DNA from: Mariannaea sp. PMI_226
Lineage: Eukaryota; Ascomycota; Sordariomycetes; Hypocreales; Nectriaceae
Length of the DNA: 64,000 nucleotides
Direction of reading: 5' to 3'
NCBI GenBank assembly: GCA_024336345.1
Contig: JANFOG010000001.1
Coordinates: 3,658,001-3,722,000, forward strand
This document shows, piece by piece, positions 21,476-34,019 of this stretch. The notes beneath the pieces were generated by a model. That model was given only the letters and a program-made list of their open reading frames with translations. It made no database searches and was not told the origin of the DNA. The translations under genes were made by a program, and so were the position numbers. Each line of letters opens with the position of its first letter. Position 1 is the first letter of the stretch.

Positions 21476-23311
21476 TTAGGCGAGGAATATTCCCATGACG
21501 AGAGCGGCTATTGTCACCAGAACGGCCCCTGTCTGAGGGGGGAAGAAGTGTGACGCCGAGCTGTCGTCACTGTCGCCGCTCTGCGAGCCGGTGTCTCTGC
21601 TATCGTTGGCTGTTCCGTTCCGCATCAGCACAAAGATCTCCCCTGTGCTATCCGAGCTGAACCAAAGACGGCCCTTGGAGTCCCATGCTAGACCGACGGG
21701 TCGGAAGCAGTCGTTGGGACATTTTGAGATGTCTGGATTGCTCAGAATTGGAGTGGCTGCGTCCATGCTATCAGATAGTTTGACCGGACGACCATCCTTG
21801 AAGTCGATACTAGAGACGTCGTAGCCAACGGGGTCATCGCGATCCCCTAGAGAATGTTGGTTAGAAGAAGAGATCTGGGTTAGGGATGCGATGGTTTGAG
21901 ATTGGAGAAAATAGATCAAGTTTAGGGGGGAAAGCTTACAACTACCGTGAAATGTAACAAAGGCCTTGGTGCCGTTTTCGTTAAACTTGATATCAAGAGG
22001 CGCTGTGTGGGCCTGGAACGCGAGCTCCGGGGGAACATATTTGGTGTTGCATTCACCGTCGTCCTGGATGGTGATGAGATTGGTATCGTCCTCGTCGGCA
22101 GCAAACTGGTCCCCCGTCGTTAGATCACCCAGGTCAGGGAACCCTTTTGTTGACCAGACCGTGTAGCAGACAGGATATCCATAGTTGCCACCCTGGTGCT
22201 CACTTGAGCCGTTCAGGTAGCCGTGAAAGTTGAGCTCTTCGCCCGGGTTGTCCTGATGAATGTCTTTGCCGTGCCGTCTCAGGTTGTCTACAGAGTTCTC
22301 GACCGTCCAGATGCCTCCTGTCGAGGGATGTTCAGCTACACCAACAGAATTTCGCAGACCCCAACCAAGGAGCTTTCCGTCAAGGAATTCGTAAGGCTTT
22401 TTCGCCTTGTCCTCATTTTGGTTCGTGGTTTGCAACGCAGTGATATTGAACGCGCGTAATTGCGAGTGACCCGAGGCGCGGTCGGCAGCCTCCTCATCAC
22501 TGTTGCTGTTGCTCCCGCGAGATACGACCAGATAATCTGGATGCTTTTGAGAGAGGAGGATGGTGCGGGTGGTATGGCCCTCGTTGGTCATGTTTGTGAC
22601 GAGGGTTTGGCGAGAGGAGGTGCTGACGGAAACATCGGCGGCATTGTAGGACCAGGAATAGACCTCGTTCGTGGTTGAAGCGTAGAGGGTGCGGCCATCA
22701 TCGGAGAGGGCGATGCCGTGGTTGAGCTACAGACGAGGTTGGAGTTAGCAGTGGCTATTTATGGCGATGGGGGAAAAAAATCAGAGAAGAGGAATGTGCG
22801 CGAACAGTTGTATGTAAAGACGAGACCAGTTCAGAGAAAGGGAAAACCGTGCAGAAAGGCAACGCATGTAGATGTCGCTGTCTTGATACACAATACAATC
22901 TCCCTGGTTACAAGGGACTCCTCCTTCCCCGCATTCGCATTTGGGGTCGATAGTGCCCATCACCAGAGGCATGCATCAATGTCACCGCAAACTCACATCT
23001 TTGTTTTTGATCAGGGTTTGTTTCTTCTTCACCTGTAAACATGTGCCTCCACTGTCATCAAGCTGCAGATGGACGACTCCGACTCCAGAGTCAACGATCA
23101 GGAGCGCACCCTCGGTATCAAAAAGGATGCCCCGGGGGCGGTCTAGCTTGTTTGCAACCAGACTGTAGGACCATCCGTCGGCGACCACAAGATCTTGGTG
23201 GGAATTGGCGAGATCAAATGAGCAGCTGTCATTGCCGGCGGCGGAGACCGGGACGGTATAGGAGAGGAGGGCGAGAAGAGTGAGAGCGGCCGTGATGGGA
23301 GCGGTCGCCAT
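21476..23311 (-). CDS. GPI-anchored glucose/sorbosone dehydrogenase-like quinoprotein
   Basis: Three exons: 23311-22997, 22726-21940 and 21846-21476, giving 490 residues. An N-terminal signal peptide ends near VSAAG (about residue 24). The body shows the beta-propeller of the soluble PQQ-dependent glucose/sorbosone dehydrogenase family: DRPRGILFD, LNHGIALSDDG, GLRNSVGVAEHP, GGNYGYPVCYTVW and the joined TFHGSWDRDDPVGYDV, which fixes the second intron. These enzymes oxidise sugars or sugar-like substrates with PQQ; fungal members include the AA12 carbohydrate oxidases. The end is a Ser/Asp-rich stretch followed by a hydrophobic tail (GAVLVTIAALVMGIFLA), a classic GPI-attachment signal, so it is probably held on the plasma membrane or wall. 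Intron 1 is unusually long at 270 bp; a missed mini-exon is possible. Cofactor use is inferred from family only. Confidence 0.85.
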
Positions 23312-23371
23312 GGCAGACGGATGGCGAATGACCGCTACGAGGGGAAATGAATGTCTGCTTGTTTGTTGCTA

Positions 23372-23400
23372 CTGCTGCCGCTGCCGCTGCCGCTGCCGCT
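23372..23400. repeat. CTGCCG-type microsatellite
   Basis: About four to five copies of a ctgccg hexamer upstream of the quinoprotein start codon. Confidence 0.85.
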
Positions 23401-23923
23401 ACAATACAACAATAGTAGTAGTCGTAGAAGTACCCGTAGCCAGGAAAATAATGCGATCAAGGTTGGATCATGATTGTGTTTCTCTTTTTCTCAGTTTGGC
23501 AGACGAGGTACCGAATCCCTATCTCAAAGGCTGAGTCTGAGGAGGCGGGCTAAAGGAGCGACAGCTTGAGAATGAGGAAGACAAAGTGATTTGCAGTGGT
23601 GGCGGGAATGAGTCTCAAATGGTGTTCATCCATGCCCTGAAACGGACTGACCTCTCTCTCTTTCGCTCTCTTTTTTGTCTCCTCCCATGAAGACCCATGA
23701 CCAGCTCATATACAGTACGAAATGGATAGACTGCGACTACCTAAAACTAAAGTCAAAGAGCAAACAAGATCGCTGGTTGGCCACCAAGACCAAGACCAAG
23801 ACCACCACCAACGAAGGGGGGGGCGGCCTTAGTAACCGCCAACGCATCTTGTCGCTGGCCGGGGCTGCATGGCCTTTCCGTATACTTACGGTCAAGCAAA
23901 GACGGACGAAGTGGAGGCAGCAA

Positions 23924-23983
23924 TCATTCATTCATTCATTCATACATGCATACATACAGTACATACGGTACATGCATACATGC
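23924..23983. repeat. ATTC / ATAC tetranucleotide repeat
   Basis: Tandem tcat units pass into a degenerate tract of acat, gcat and acag units. Likely polymorphic. Confidence 0.85.
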
Positions 23984-24741
23984 AGCAGTTGTACATAGAC
24001 TGCACGCACTTTCGAGGTAGACATCATTCAAGGGTGCATCATTCATCACATGTCTCTGCCGGTCGGCCCGGGACCGAGCGAGGACTCAAGCGCGTACATC
24101 GTACAGTTGGTTTGTTTGGAAATGGCAAAATGGCCCAAGCTGTGCAGATGAGTTACGCCGTGCTCCGTCCAGGATTACGGACGGCGGGGGAGACGTGGGC
24201 ACAGGCCTCCCAGCTTCCAGCTTCCAGGTCTAGCTCCAGATCCCGCTCCCCGTGCTTCAATTCAAGGTCTGTCTGGCTGGCTGGTTATCCGGGGGGGAGG
24301 GGCAGCAAAAGCCGAGACAGTTGGGTGGCTGTGTGCAAGTGACCCTGGATGACGTCGGTTGACGGTGGACGGTGGGCGATGGACGGTGGTCGGTGGTCGG
24401 TGGATGATCGCTCCAATGCTCCGTTCGTCTAGGTACCTTACAGTGAAAGTACGCTATTCCCTTAAGTGTTGAAAGACTTTACCTACGGCACTCCACGGCC
24501 AAACTAAAACCTCCATTTGCAATGCGCGGCGATGAGTGAATGACATAATGTATCCAAATACGATGGGGAAAACATCACATCAACGCACAGCACAGCCTTG
24601 GTTGACTAAGACTAGGTAACAAACAACAAACAATTTGCTCATCTTCAAAGACCAGTCGTATTCGTAGACGGATCTATCGGCTATGGTTGTTGTGAATGCC
24701 AATACCAACCAGAATGCTTGCTCAATTACAGCCTCCTACTT

Positions 24742-24769
24742 CTCCTCCTCCTCCTCCTCCTCCTCCTCC
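24742..24769. repeat. (CTC)n microsatellite
   Basis: About nine tandem trinucleotides, with no gene around them. Confidence 0.9.
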
Positions 24770-26175
24770 CCTCCCGCGTCCGGAGCCCTCTCAGCTCTTT
24801 CAATGGCAGTGATCAACCCTCCGAAACCCCGCCAAAAGAAGCGAACCCGAGTCTGGGCCGGATGCTTTTGGCGGGCTGGCGGGTCATCCCATCGACTCAT
24901 ATCATGATGCTTTAGTTACCCCGCAGCCCCTCAGCTCGGACGCCCCAATCCTGCCTAGCTCCATGATGGATGGAGATGTAGATGGAGAGGAGGACAAGGA
25001 TCTGCTGGTAGATGCGATGCGATTGATTAACTATGCACCGATGCGCAGAGCCAGGCAATAGGACGTGAAATACGGAGCACATCGTAAACCGCACATCGCG
25101 AAACTAGGTATCTCAGGTCATCCACATATGATTGCAATTGCACCTCCCATTTATCTATTTATTTAAAAAATTCATTGATTACATTCTAGAAGGCCAAAGC
25201 TCGGCCCGTCTCAATTGTAGTTCGTTGATCAACGGCTGACGAAAATGGGAGAGATAACGCGCGAGCCATGTTCGAATCCAGCAACAAGGTTGGAACGGTA
25301 CATTGCTCTCGAGTCTCCAAACAGATCCAATTATATATTCCGACTGGTCTCTTATGACGAGAACTTAAAAAGAAAACCCAGATGGTCATGTCGACCAGAG
25401 AAAATTTACCAAACTACCATTTCCAAGCCTTTCAACCCCTCTAATAACTAGGTACCTAGGTAGGGTATAGGCTATACGATCCTATCCCAGTTGTGGAGGC
25501 GCAGCGTGAATCTGGACCCAAGCTCATGTATGTATTTCCACGAAATGATATTATGTAGACAAGTAGATAGACCTAGATATTAATAGATTTGACGAAGCTT
25601 ATGAAATAGAATCCAGACAGAGGCTAACATACCGAGTCCTCACAACGTCTCGCCCGGCATGTTTTTTGTGCCGAAATTTCGGCTCCACGAAATGCTCTGA
25701 CCCAATGCCACGACGACCAGCCTGCCCTCCAGGAAAGTTGATGACATACATATTATCCAGTCTCACTAAGTTAGATGATAAGCATTCGTCTCATGGGTAA
25801 TACAATTACTCCTTTTCCTCCCAGTTCGTGGCGAACGATAAATTGGCAATTCATCGCAAAAGTAACTAGTTAGGCCTCTCTCTCAAGTACACTCTTTGTA
25901 ACTGAAAAGAATATGACTTGAACAAGAGTCACAAATCATTCTGGTTTCTACTAGGCGCAGCCGCTGTGTACGTCAATCTACATTTGTATTGTTTAATATA
26001 CCATAAATCACATTATGAGCTTAGGTACTCAGCTGTACCGTTAACTGCAACCTTTAGAAATTAGTTTATTCAGTCTTGGTAGAAAGCCTCCTCCTTAAAA
26101 CGTCGCACAGACTGAGTTATCTCGCGTTGTACTTTCTGCTTTGAGAAAGGGCCATTTCCTTTATTCTATCTGGTA

Positions 26176-29133
26176 TCATCTCGAATAATGTTCTAGCAAT
26201 AGGTTTTCGTTCGAGCCCCCATTCAAACTCCGGGTCTCGTTCCCTAACAAAGCCAATTCCTCCGCAACCTGACCGGTCACAAGGGCATAGGCATAGAGAA
26301 GAGCATAGTCTCTCTCTCCCACTTCCACACTGACCTGCTCGTTGCTGCTACTACCTTCCTCGTATGCTGAGGTGACTGAATATTCTTTCCGGAGTTGAAA
26401 GATCTTACTTAGCAGATTCTCTCGAGCGACGGTGATACTTGAAGTCGCATCGGTTAACGGATACTCCAACATCATTGAGCTAGCAAGAACCTCAAACGAG
26501 TGACAAATATTGTCGCACAGAGCAGCACGCTCTCGGGTCGTATATTGCAATAAGACCTTCTCGGCATCTGTCAAATGCCCCTTCCTGTAAGCCACAAGAC
26601 TCATGGCGTAGAAGCCATCAAGAATGCGGTTTGTTGCTCTCAACATGCGTCCATATGCCTCCATAGGGAAAGGGCCGCTAATGTCAAACTCCGAGGCTGC
26701 TGATTGCCGTAGATTCTCAAGGTAGGCAGCATGCCTCTGCATTGCGACTTGCTCACCGGATTTAAGATAACTCCTGGATCCTTGGCTGCTGAATAAAACT
26801 GCCAGTGGCCCCCGTTTCCAGATGAGACCCATCTGCAAATGGAGTATGGAAAGCCCTTCTTTGAGCTTCCTGCGACCTGAGATGGGCCAAATGATTCGGC
26901 AGACGATGAGGCCCCATAGAATACCTGCTGTGACAGCGATGGCACGGTGTTTCGTGATCTCGATGATGTTGGGATCCTGCCCAACCTCCTCACTGTCATT
27001 TTCATCACTGTTCACTTTCTGGCTTAAACTATATGCGTATAGCGTCGATACGTTGTAAGCCAGCAGAGTGATGCGACCAAGGGGGGCTTTCCCTCGGACG
27101 ATAATGAAGTAAAATATTAGAAAACTGACCATCCAGCCCAAGATGATCAACACAAACGCGTTTCCACGGCTCAATGTCCAGTTGACCACAGAAAAAATAC
27201 ACCCAACGATTGTTCCAAGGAAACGTGCCCAGCCTGTAGTATTTGAGGCTCCGACCGTCATTGAGCAAACAATCATAAATGATAGTAAGCCCCATTCGCC
27301 CCTCCATCGGGTATAAGTGTCTCTGGTTGCTTCCAAAAAGGCAAACATGGCCCAAACAGCCGCGCCAATGCCGACCTTCAGTCCAAATTTCCCTAGCACA
27401 AGTCAATTAGTCATACTTGAGTTTCGATCACGTGGAATATACTGACTGTCGTCTCGGGCGAGCTTTTTAAACAACCTCATAATCTTCCGCAATATCCAGG
27501 CTGGAACCTCTCGCGCACAGGACGGATAGTCAAGTGACCTAGTATTTCGATGTTCCGTCAGAACGCTAGAAAGGTCCGGTGAAGTTTGGAACTGGTTCAT
27601 CTGTTTGATCAAGTTGTCGTCTTCTTGGGTTTCAGAAGGCTCTGATGGCCAGAGTGGTTTTCGATCATCGTGAGTTGGAACTCTCCACCACAAGAGCCAC
27701 CGCCAACTTCTTCGTTTGTGTCGATCAACATAACTCAAGTTATCCAGGACTTCCAAATGCTTCAACACTTCCTCTCCAACTGCTTGCAGGCTAAAACTGA
27801 AATGCCCACAAGCTGCTGCCACTTCTTCCAGGTGGGCTTGTTTCGTGTCAACAGTTGATTTGTTCATTCCAATCCGGGAATACAGTTCCTGAAGAGCGTC
27901 TGTTCGGGCAGAGTTGAAGGATCCCAGGGCGTCCGTCAGGCTCTGCCTTAAACCTTCATCGACACTGACCTCGGAATTTGGACCCTGATGAAACGGTGTT
28001 TCTCGTAGGACCTGACAGAGACACTGTCCCAATAAAGTCATTGAGGGACCAATGGAAGCAGTAAACATTTCAAAATCATCCGCCTGTGACTGGGCAGACG
28101 AACTTGAAATGGATGACTGGTCTGTGGCTTGGGTGTTGCTCAACAGTAGTAATTGAGTGCGAGCAGCGTTCCGCAAGCCACCAAGAGATTGCGCAAGCAT
28201 TTCCATAGATCCGGCAGCAGATCTTCCGTTGTAGTATAGAGCTTCATAACCAAGAAAATAATACTCAAACTTTGCTTCCCGCAAATCTTTCATCATTTCC
28301 GAATATGCGGATGAGTATGCGCATGACGTTGCTGAGAACTTCCCTGAGTCAAGGTCGTCTTCCGAGCCGCTGCTAAAGCTCTCCATGATCAGAGAGAGCA
28401 TTTCAGCTAGAGAGGTAGACACTCCATTCATGGAGCTTCGAAGCGAGGAGCGTGCCGATTGTGGCCAGAGGAGTAAGTTGACTGCCGTTGTCGTGGTAAT
28501 TCCCATGATGAGCATCTTGAATACCTGCGCGATCTTGTCATTTGAGAAGACGTTGGTCACAACATAATTCTCTTTTGTAACAACACTAATGATTGCCAAA
28601 GATGCCAGAGTACTCCCGGTATTGACAAGAGGGTTCGACATTTTTTGCTTGACCCAACCCATGAAGCCGAAGCCACCACCAATGAAAAAAACGACGACAA
28701 GAATATGCGCAACCGCCACCAGTTTCATCTTGGAGCCAATGAAGACAGAAGTTGCCATGGAGAGCACAGATATCAGCTCAGCATAGGCGACAGCGACAGT
28801 AGCGATCATGATGGCCTCAATCATGGATCCAGCCGATCGGGCAGGGTGGAAATAGACGGTGATGGTAGCGACGACATGCTTGCCATCTGGCTTCCCAAGA
28901 AAGTTTGACAAAGGTGATAGGAATGTCGCCAGGCTTGCGATGGTGTATGCTATGGTGCTTTTCAGGACTGAGCGGCCGTCAGGGGTATCGAGCCAGCTGC
29001 GAAAGCGAGTTGCTGTGGATCTGACACGATTGTTCACCGAGGCGATGACTTCATATATCTTCCCATTTTCCTCCCTTTCTCTCCAACTTGGTACGGGTGG
29101 GCGGTCATCACCCAAATCGAGGGGCGTCGTCAT
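26176..29133 (-). CDS. FUSC / aromatic acid exporter-like membrane protein (Bre4-type)
   Basis: Two exons, 29133-27447 and 27392-26176, giving 967 residues. The 54 bp intron starts GTCAGT and joins LARDD to RKFGLKVGIG. The layout is the fungal duplicated FUSC type: a first hydrophobic bundle at about 60-240 (TIASLATFLSPLSNFLG and following helices), a long mostly hydrophilic middle of about 300 residues, and a second bundle from about residue 563 (GIGAAVWAMFAF, FVLIILGWMVSFLIFYFIIV), then a C-terminal cytosolic domain. Bacterial relatives pump fusaric acid and hydroxybenzoates out; yeast Bre4 is linked to brefeldin A sensitivity. Substrate here is unknown. It sits apart, with gaps of 2.9 and 2.4 kb on its two sides, upstream of a Pth11-like gene on the same strand. 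The ATG at 29133 begins MTTPLDLGDD. Confidence 0.85.
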
Positions 29134-31554
29134 ATATCAACTGTTTATGGCCTGGGGGGGTTGGTTGGCCAAAATACCCCGGAGCGACCGGGCAGACGAA
29201 TCAGGTGAGGGGGCGTGATTCTTATGCAGTGTTTCTGTGATTGTCCAATTAGCAGGTAGCAAAGGATTTGCGTCACTAAGAAAAAATAATATTTTTGTCG
29301 GCTGGCTTGCCGTCGAAAGAGCTCATCAAAATTATTTGGTTCGAGATGAGAGCTCTTTGCATGGGCAAAGCGTAAGCCGAAAGCGTCCTTAGATTTCTGC
29401 CTAAGGAGAGTAGTTAAGTCAGCAGATCACATAGGTAGTCAAAGAAAAAAAATGACGTCAGGTGACTTCCGTAATCAACGCCGAGGACGCGCTGGGGACG
29501 ATGGAAATAGCCCCCAAAATATATATGAATGGTGTAGTGAATTTCTTTTGGCAATTTCAATTCTGAGCTGGGAGCTTGCCAAGTGAAGTCAGCTACGACA
29601 AAGTCCCACAAGGTCATGAATTTTTTTTATAGTATGAGTGACCGATGGAGCTTCCCCTCAGTTACTCCAAATAATATGCAGGAGAGAAAGGCAACGCAGA
29701 CCAACTAGGTACCTATATAGTTAAAAGAAAAACTGCATTAGAAAGTGGAAAATAGAATGCGAGAAAACTGTATGTATAATTTAAAGAGCATCATAAGCCT
29801 AAGTCCGATAATGCGCCCTTTCTTCTAACCTCATCTCGATTCGATCCTACTCAAGGTTGGTTGGGTATCTCCTTGCTTGAAACGAGCGTTGTTCAGTCCA
29901 TCAAGAATATGATTCTTTCAAAGTGGGAAAGAATTTCAATCATCTTATACTTCAGTATGAAATCCTCTGAAGAAACGACCTCCGAACAAGTGAGGTTGGC
30001 TCTGCCTCAATTGTGTTGCCATCTGAAGTGACGGCTCAAGTAAAGTAGCACTCCAACAAATGGTTGCTCTCACTAGCCAACTAGTTCTATAACTCCAAAC
30101 AGCGCTAACCAATTTTCCAATAACCCAGGGTTCAGAAAGCCGTAATTCGTTACTACGTTCCCCGCATCAAATATCTGCCACTGACGCTCTTCACATTGCC
30201 GGTATGCGCCTAGGCCAAGGGGGTGGGATACAAGGTCCCATGGATGAATATCCCAGGCATCTAAGATACGTATTTTGGACGCAGGAAACATAGACGAAAG
30301 ATGAACCGTCGCTTACCTCTCGTCTCGGGATCTCGGTGGTAGGATAGCTCATCTGGTCCTGATACTCAACAAATCGATGATTATCTGACCATTGAACTTA
30401 TCAACCAAGATAAGAGCCACCCATTTATACTGCCTTTCACATAGTTCCTATCAGGCTTTTCGCTGGAAACAGTTGTCTTTGTAAGATGCAGTTCCCATAC
30501 TGAAACTACCCTTGCAGAAAAGGTGACCCTGTTTACCACGTGCCTCGCATTGTTTTTAAGCGTGGTTGATTGAGAGTTCCATGGTAGTACTCACTTACGG
30601 CTGAGTCTTTTTATGGAATTTGGATGAAGCATGATTAAAAACCAAGGGCTTATAGAAGCGGCAGGGGGGTGGATAACTAGTTCTCGATGGCAAAGACCTT
30701 CATATACATACCAATATCAATCCAAGGCTCTTGATTGGCGGATTACTTCAGGATAGGATTAAATTGAGTAAATGAGCTTAATCTACTCATAAATTTCAGT
30801 TTATTCTATCTCTATAAGAATAACTGTTGCCACTTTAGTTAAGAGTAGCAAACCATCAACCTGTAGCCCATATCACTCCATTATGTCTACGTTGGCGGCA
30901 GCACTCTGAAGTGGTAACTTGATTAGTTAGCCCTGCGGCTATTTATTATCATCATCTACCTTTCTTGCCAACATTGTGCAGTGGATATATACTGAAACGC
31001 CTAATTACAATGAGCCATACTGTAGGTTAGTTGAAACCAAAGGGCTGTTTACGCCTTAAATGTAATCAACATCTAGCTATGATACTACATCGCTGCCCAT
31101 GTCGAGAGATGCCTTGGGGTCCGTGCCACTGACAGAAGGAATATAAGTTGCCTCGACGCCGCAGTCCAGCCTGTTACAAGGGTGAGCTATACGTGGGAAA
31201 TACTGCCCGAGAAGTATGCTGCAGAAGCCGTTGGCGTAGGGCTCGGCCGATACTGAGAATCTCGGGACAGCAGAGGGCAACTCATATGCTAGCCCCGCTG
31301 TAGCACGTTGTGGGTTAACGCCCGACTATCATTAATTCAAACAGGAAAGCTTCATTGTTCTCACATTCGTTCATACATTTCAAACCAACAGAAATTGAGT
31401 TATTCCCTCTGATACGGTTACAAAGAAAAGAAATAAAAGACTTTCGCTAGAAAGAGATGATCTATGAATGTAAAACCTAGAGCTCCACCGCAACCACTCC
31501 TATCACCGCCTGCATCATCCCCTGTAACGACATATAACTGCATGATGGAGGGCT
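29134..31554. other. 2.4 kb AT-rich intergenic region
   Basis: No gene I can support. The FUSC promoter lies at the left. Two short minus-strand frames have somewhat coding-like composition: 30291-30073 (72 residues from a true ATG, reading MFPASKIRIL) and about 31321-31077 (open, no ATG at the start, containing four Cys). They could be gene remnants, but I recognise neither. Confidence 0.45.
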
Positions 31555-32872
31555 TTACCTCAGATTGTGGTGGTTTCCGATTGAGTCATCAGATTCAAGT
31601 CCCGTAGACTGGCTTCGGGGAGGCACATCATGGACGTTAACGGCGTACGTCAGTGACTTGACGATTCCACCCTTGATCGGCAGAATGTTCTCTTCGCTAT
31701 CACTACGTGACTTCGGGGTCGTGCTTATCACACCTCTATCTTGATCCTGGCTTAGATCGTCGAGTCGATAGTGTGATCCTTTTATAGCTCCGCTCCGCCC
31801 CGCGCCGCCGGGTGTGTTGTAGTCATCGGAATGTTTGGTCCGATAGTTCTTGGCTTTCCGAATGAATATAGGAGCGAGGTATGGAAGAGAAGAAACCATG
31901 TTCTGCGCCAAGTTAGCATTTGAGCAGTTGGTGTGACGCTATAACAAGGACTTACTCCGACATTAAACTCGATTGTGCCCCAGAGGACAAGCATAGTAGA
32001 ATTGCCATCACCAGTGGAAATTCTCTGGATCTGGAGGTAACGGAGAATAGAGCACAGCGTAGTGAATAGACCCAGCGTGAAGATTGCAATGAGACCGATC
32101 TTCTTCTTCAACCGGATCTCAAGTTTCACAAGTACTGGGACTGGTAGGAGAGCAACCACAATATCAGATATAATGGTTACCACAGCATAGCCGGTGAAGG
32201 ACGGGCCGGGTGCCAAGCAAACTCCTTCTGACAATGGGTTCCATGATCTGCTGACCTATGATCAACCAGTGAGTATAGACGTTTGGCGTAAAAGTCTTGT
32301 AGGGATTGTATTACCGGTTTGCAAGCAAAGACAAGAGACAAGGTACACCCCAAATGACCGAGAAAGACGAGAACGATGCTAATCCAGACTACGATGCGGT
32401 ATGTTCTGTGGTCGGTTCCCTGAAGTAGCTGCAGGTAACTAACCAACAGGGCAACTTTAAAGAAACTGATGCCTAGTTGATAGAATGGCCGCCCTGCATA
32501 ATTAACTCGTGTGTAAACAACGAGGTTTTCCTTTGGCCGTAGAAGAAGCGGAAGTCCAAGACCATATCTCGTCTCTAAATTCAAACAAACAGTTAGTTTT
32601 GTATCAGTGATAGAACCAACTCGAATTCGCCTCCTTGCTAGGATTGGTTAGGACTCACGAGCAATGCAGAGCGCTGAGTAGATTATTGCAAAGACCATGG
32701 ACAGTGCAGACCACCAGTCATCGCTCCGGAGGCCTCGAGCATTGTACCGAACCCAGAGCCTAGTCGAAACAACTGTGATCGACAGCACGGACAGTACAAC
32801 GCAGACGGATATAATCAAAGGGTACTGAGACTTGGCGTTGACTTCTTCTGTGGTGTTCAAGACCCATCCCAT
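31555..32872 (-). CDS. Pth11-like fungal rhodopsin-fold seven-helix membrane protein
   Basis: Four exons: 32872-32659, 32574-32315, 32255-31956 and 31902-31555, giving 373 residues. All joins keep frame and recover family text: ALCIAQTRYGLG at the first, FACKPVSRSWNPLSEGVC at the second (the usual C-x-P-V...W-N-P...C block) and EFNVGNMVSSLPYLAP at the third. Seven hydrophobic segments are visible, with a short N-terminus (MGWVLNTTEE, possible N-glycosylation) and a hydrophilic C-tail of about 95 residues. This superfamily expanded greatly in Pezizomycotina; Pth11 of Magnaporthe acts in surface sensing. No CFEM domain is present, so it is not the classical Pth11 subtype. It is divergent from an MFS permease gene. 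Ligand and signalling role are unknown. Confidence 0.85.
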
Positions 32873-34019
32873 CTTGAATATTTCGAGACTCGGTCGATAT
32901 TTCCTCCCTCTAGACGTGAAGCAAGAGAAAATACTGATACACTAGAATGAATTTGGAGATGAGTATCGGAAGTACGAGAATCATGAAGAGCACGAGGGAA
33001 AATATTCATGTTGGTCCCAAAGCTTCAGGAATAAGGATTAATGCTCTTCTACTCCCTTAATGCCCATGCCTGGGGAAAAGGGCCTCGGAATGGAGGCATG
33101 GTGTGATAAAACTCTGCATCGTTCATGAAAAGGATAAAAAGCAAGCCCACCAGGAGCCCACCAGCGGAATAAGCGAGAAAAGAGACTGATTCTCATCTAA
33201 CTTGTTTTGCTATGTCGCATTTTCGTAATCACATTCGTTGCCGTGTCGCAAGATGCGTCGACTCATCCGCTTCCGCATCTTGTCCCTGGAAGATGTCCAG
33301 GGCAAGGTAGTTCCCCGAGTGTTGAAGCAAGGGGACGTTGCAAGCCACAGCTTTTGCATCACACCCAACCTACGCCCAGGTCGTGAGAGCTAGAGGAAAG
33401 GATCGGCAGTTGTGCAGGGATATATTTAACAACATTGGAGAGTCAAAGATCCAGGGTTATCTGATCGAGCCAACAGATTTGCGAGCCGGCCGGCCCACAC
33501 CACACACCATACGGGGGAGATATCTAAACCCAGCCCGGGCCCGGGACTGCTGCATCACCAGGGGACAATACGACTGCATTTTGTGCTGAAATGTGGTCCT
33601 CGTACGTTTCGGCAATTTACGCGGCACCCAGCTGCTACTACCCACCGTCGTCACCCTGAGGGCAATGGACGGTCGCTTAATGGAATCATGCAGTAGTTTG
33701 GTCAATGGTGTGAACGCATACCCTTGACAGTTCCCGTTGAGGTCCCCTTTCTGGCCTGGATCGTCTTGAATTTGTTTGGTGCCGTGACTGCCGCCCTCCC
33801 AGGTATCGTGTGTTTTGCTACGTATGTAATGCACGTCTTGCCTTCGAGAAAGTGGCACAGCCCCTCTTCCCAGTATTGTTTTGTTTGTCTGATCCCACAA
33901 ATCAGTTCCTCATTGTTTCCTAAGCTTTCATCACTCTCTTGATTTTATATTTCATCAATCTAATTCTAATCCTTCTGCACCGTTCTTCTTCCCTTTGTTA
34001 CCAAACAAATTTCCAAAAG
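32873..34019. promoter_or_regulatory. Divergent promoter region of the Pth11-like and MFS genes
   Basis: About 1.15 kb between two divergent starts. The MFS side is C/T-rich from about 33900 to 34010. No gene seen. A shared promoter could coordinate receptor and permease, but that is only suggested by position. Confidence 0.5.

Larger units (their letters stand above)
23312..26175. other. 2.9 kb intergenic region with microsatellites
   Basis: No gene seen. The segment next to 23312 is the promoter of the quinoprotein gene. It holds several microsatellites: CTGCCG-type at 23372-23400, ATTC/ATAC-type at 23924-23983 and CTC-type at 24742-24769, and GGTACC-containing palindromic pieces near 24432 and 25451. 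The second half is AT-rich. Confidence 0.5.

Noticed and set aside
22781..22972. Cys-containing minus-strand frame (KCECGEGG) inside intron 1 of the quinoprotein gene
   Set aside because: It could be a missed exon, but skipping it gives a family-consistent in-frame join (KNKD to LNHG), and its surroundings do not match the family.
23924..23983. Regular short repeats that might suggest a CRISPR-like array
   Set aside because: They are simple tetranucleotide microsatellites without unique spacers, in a fungal genome.
25260..25290. GTTCGAATCC, resembling a tRNA T-loop
   Set aside because: The flanking bases do not form a T stem, and no acceptor or D arm is present.
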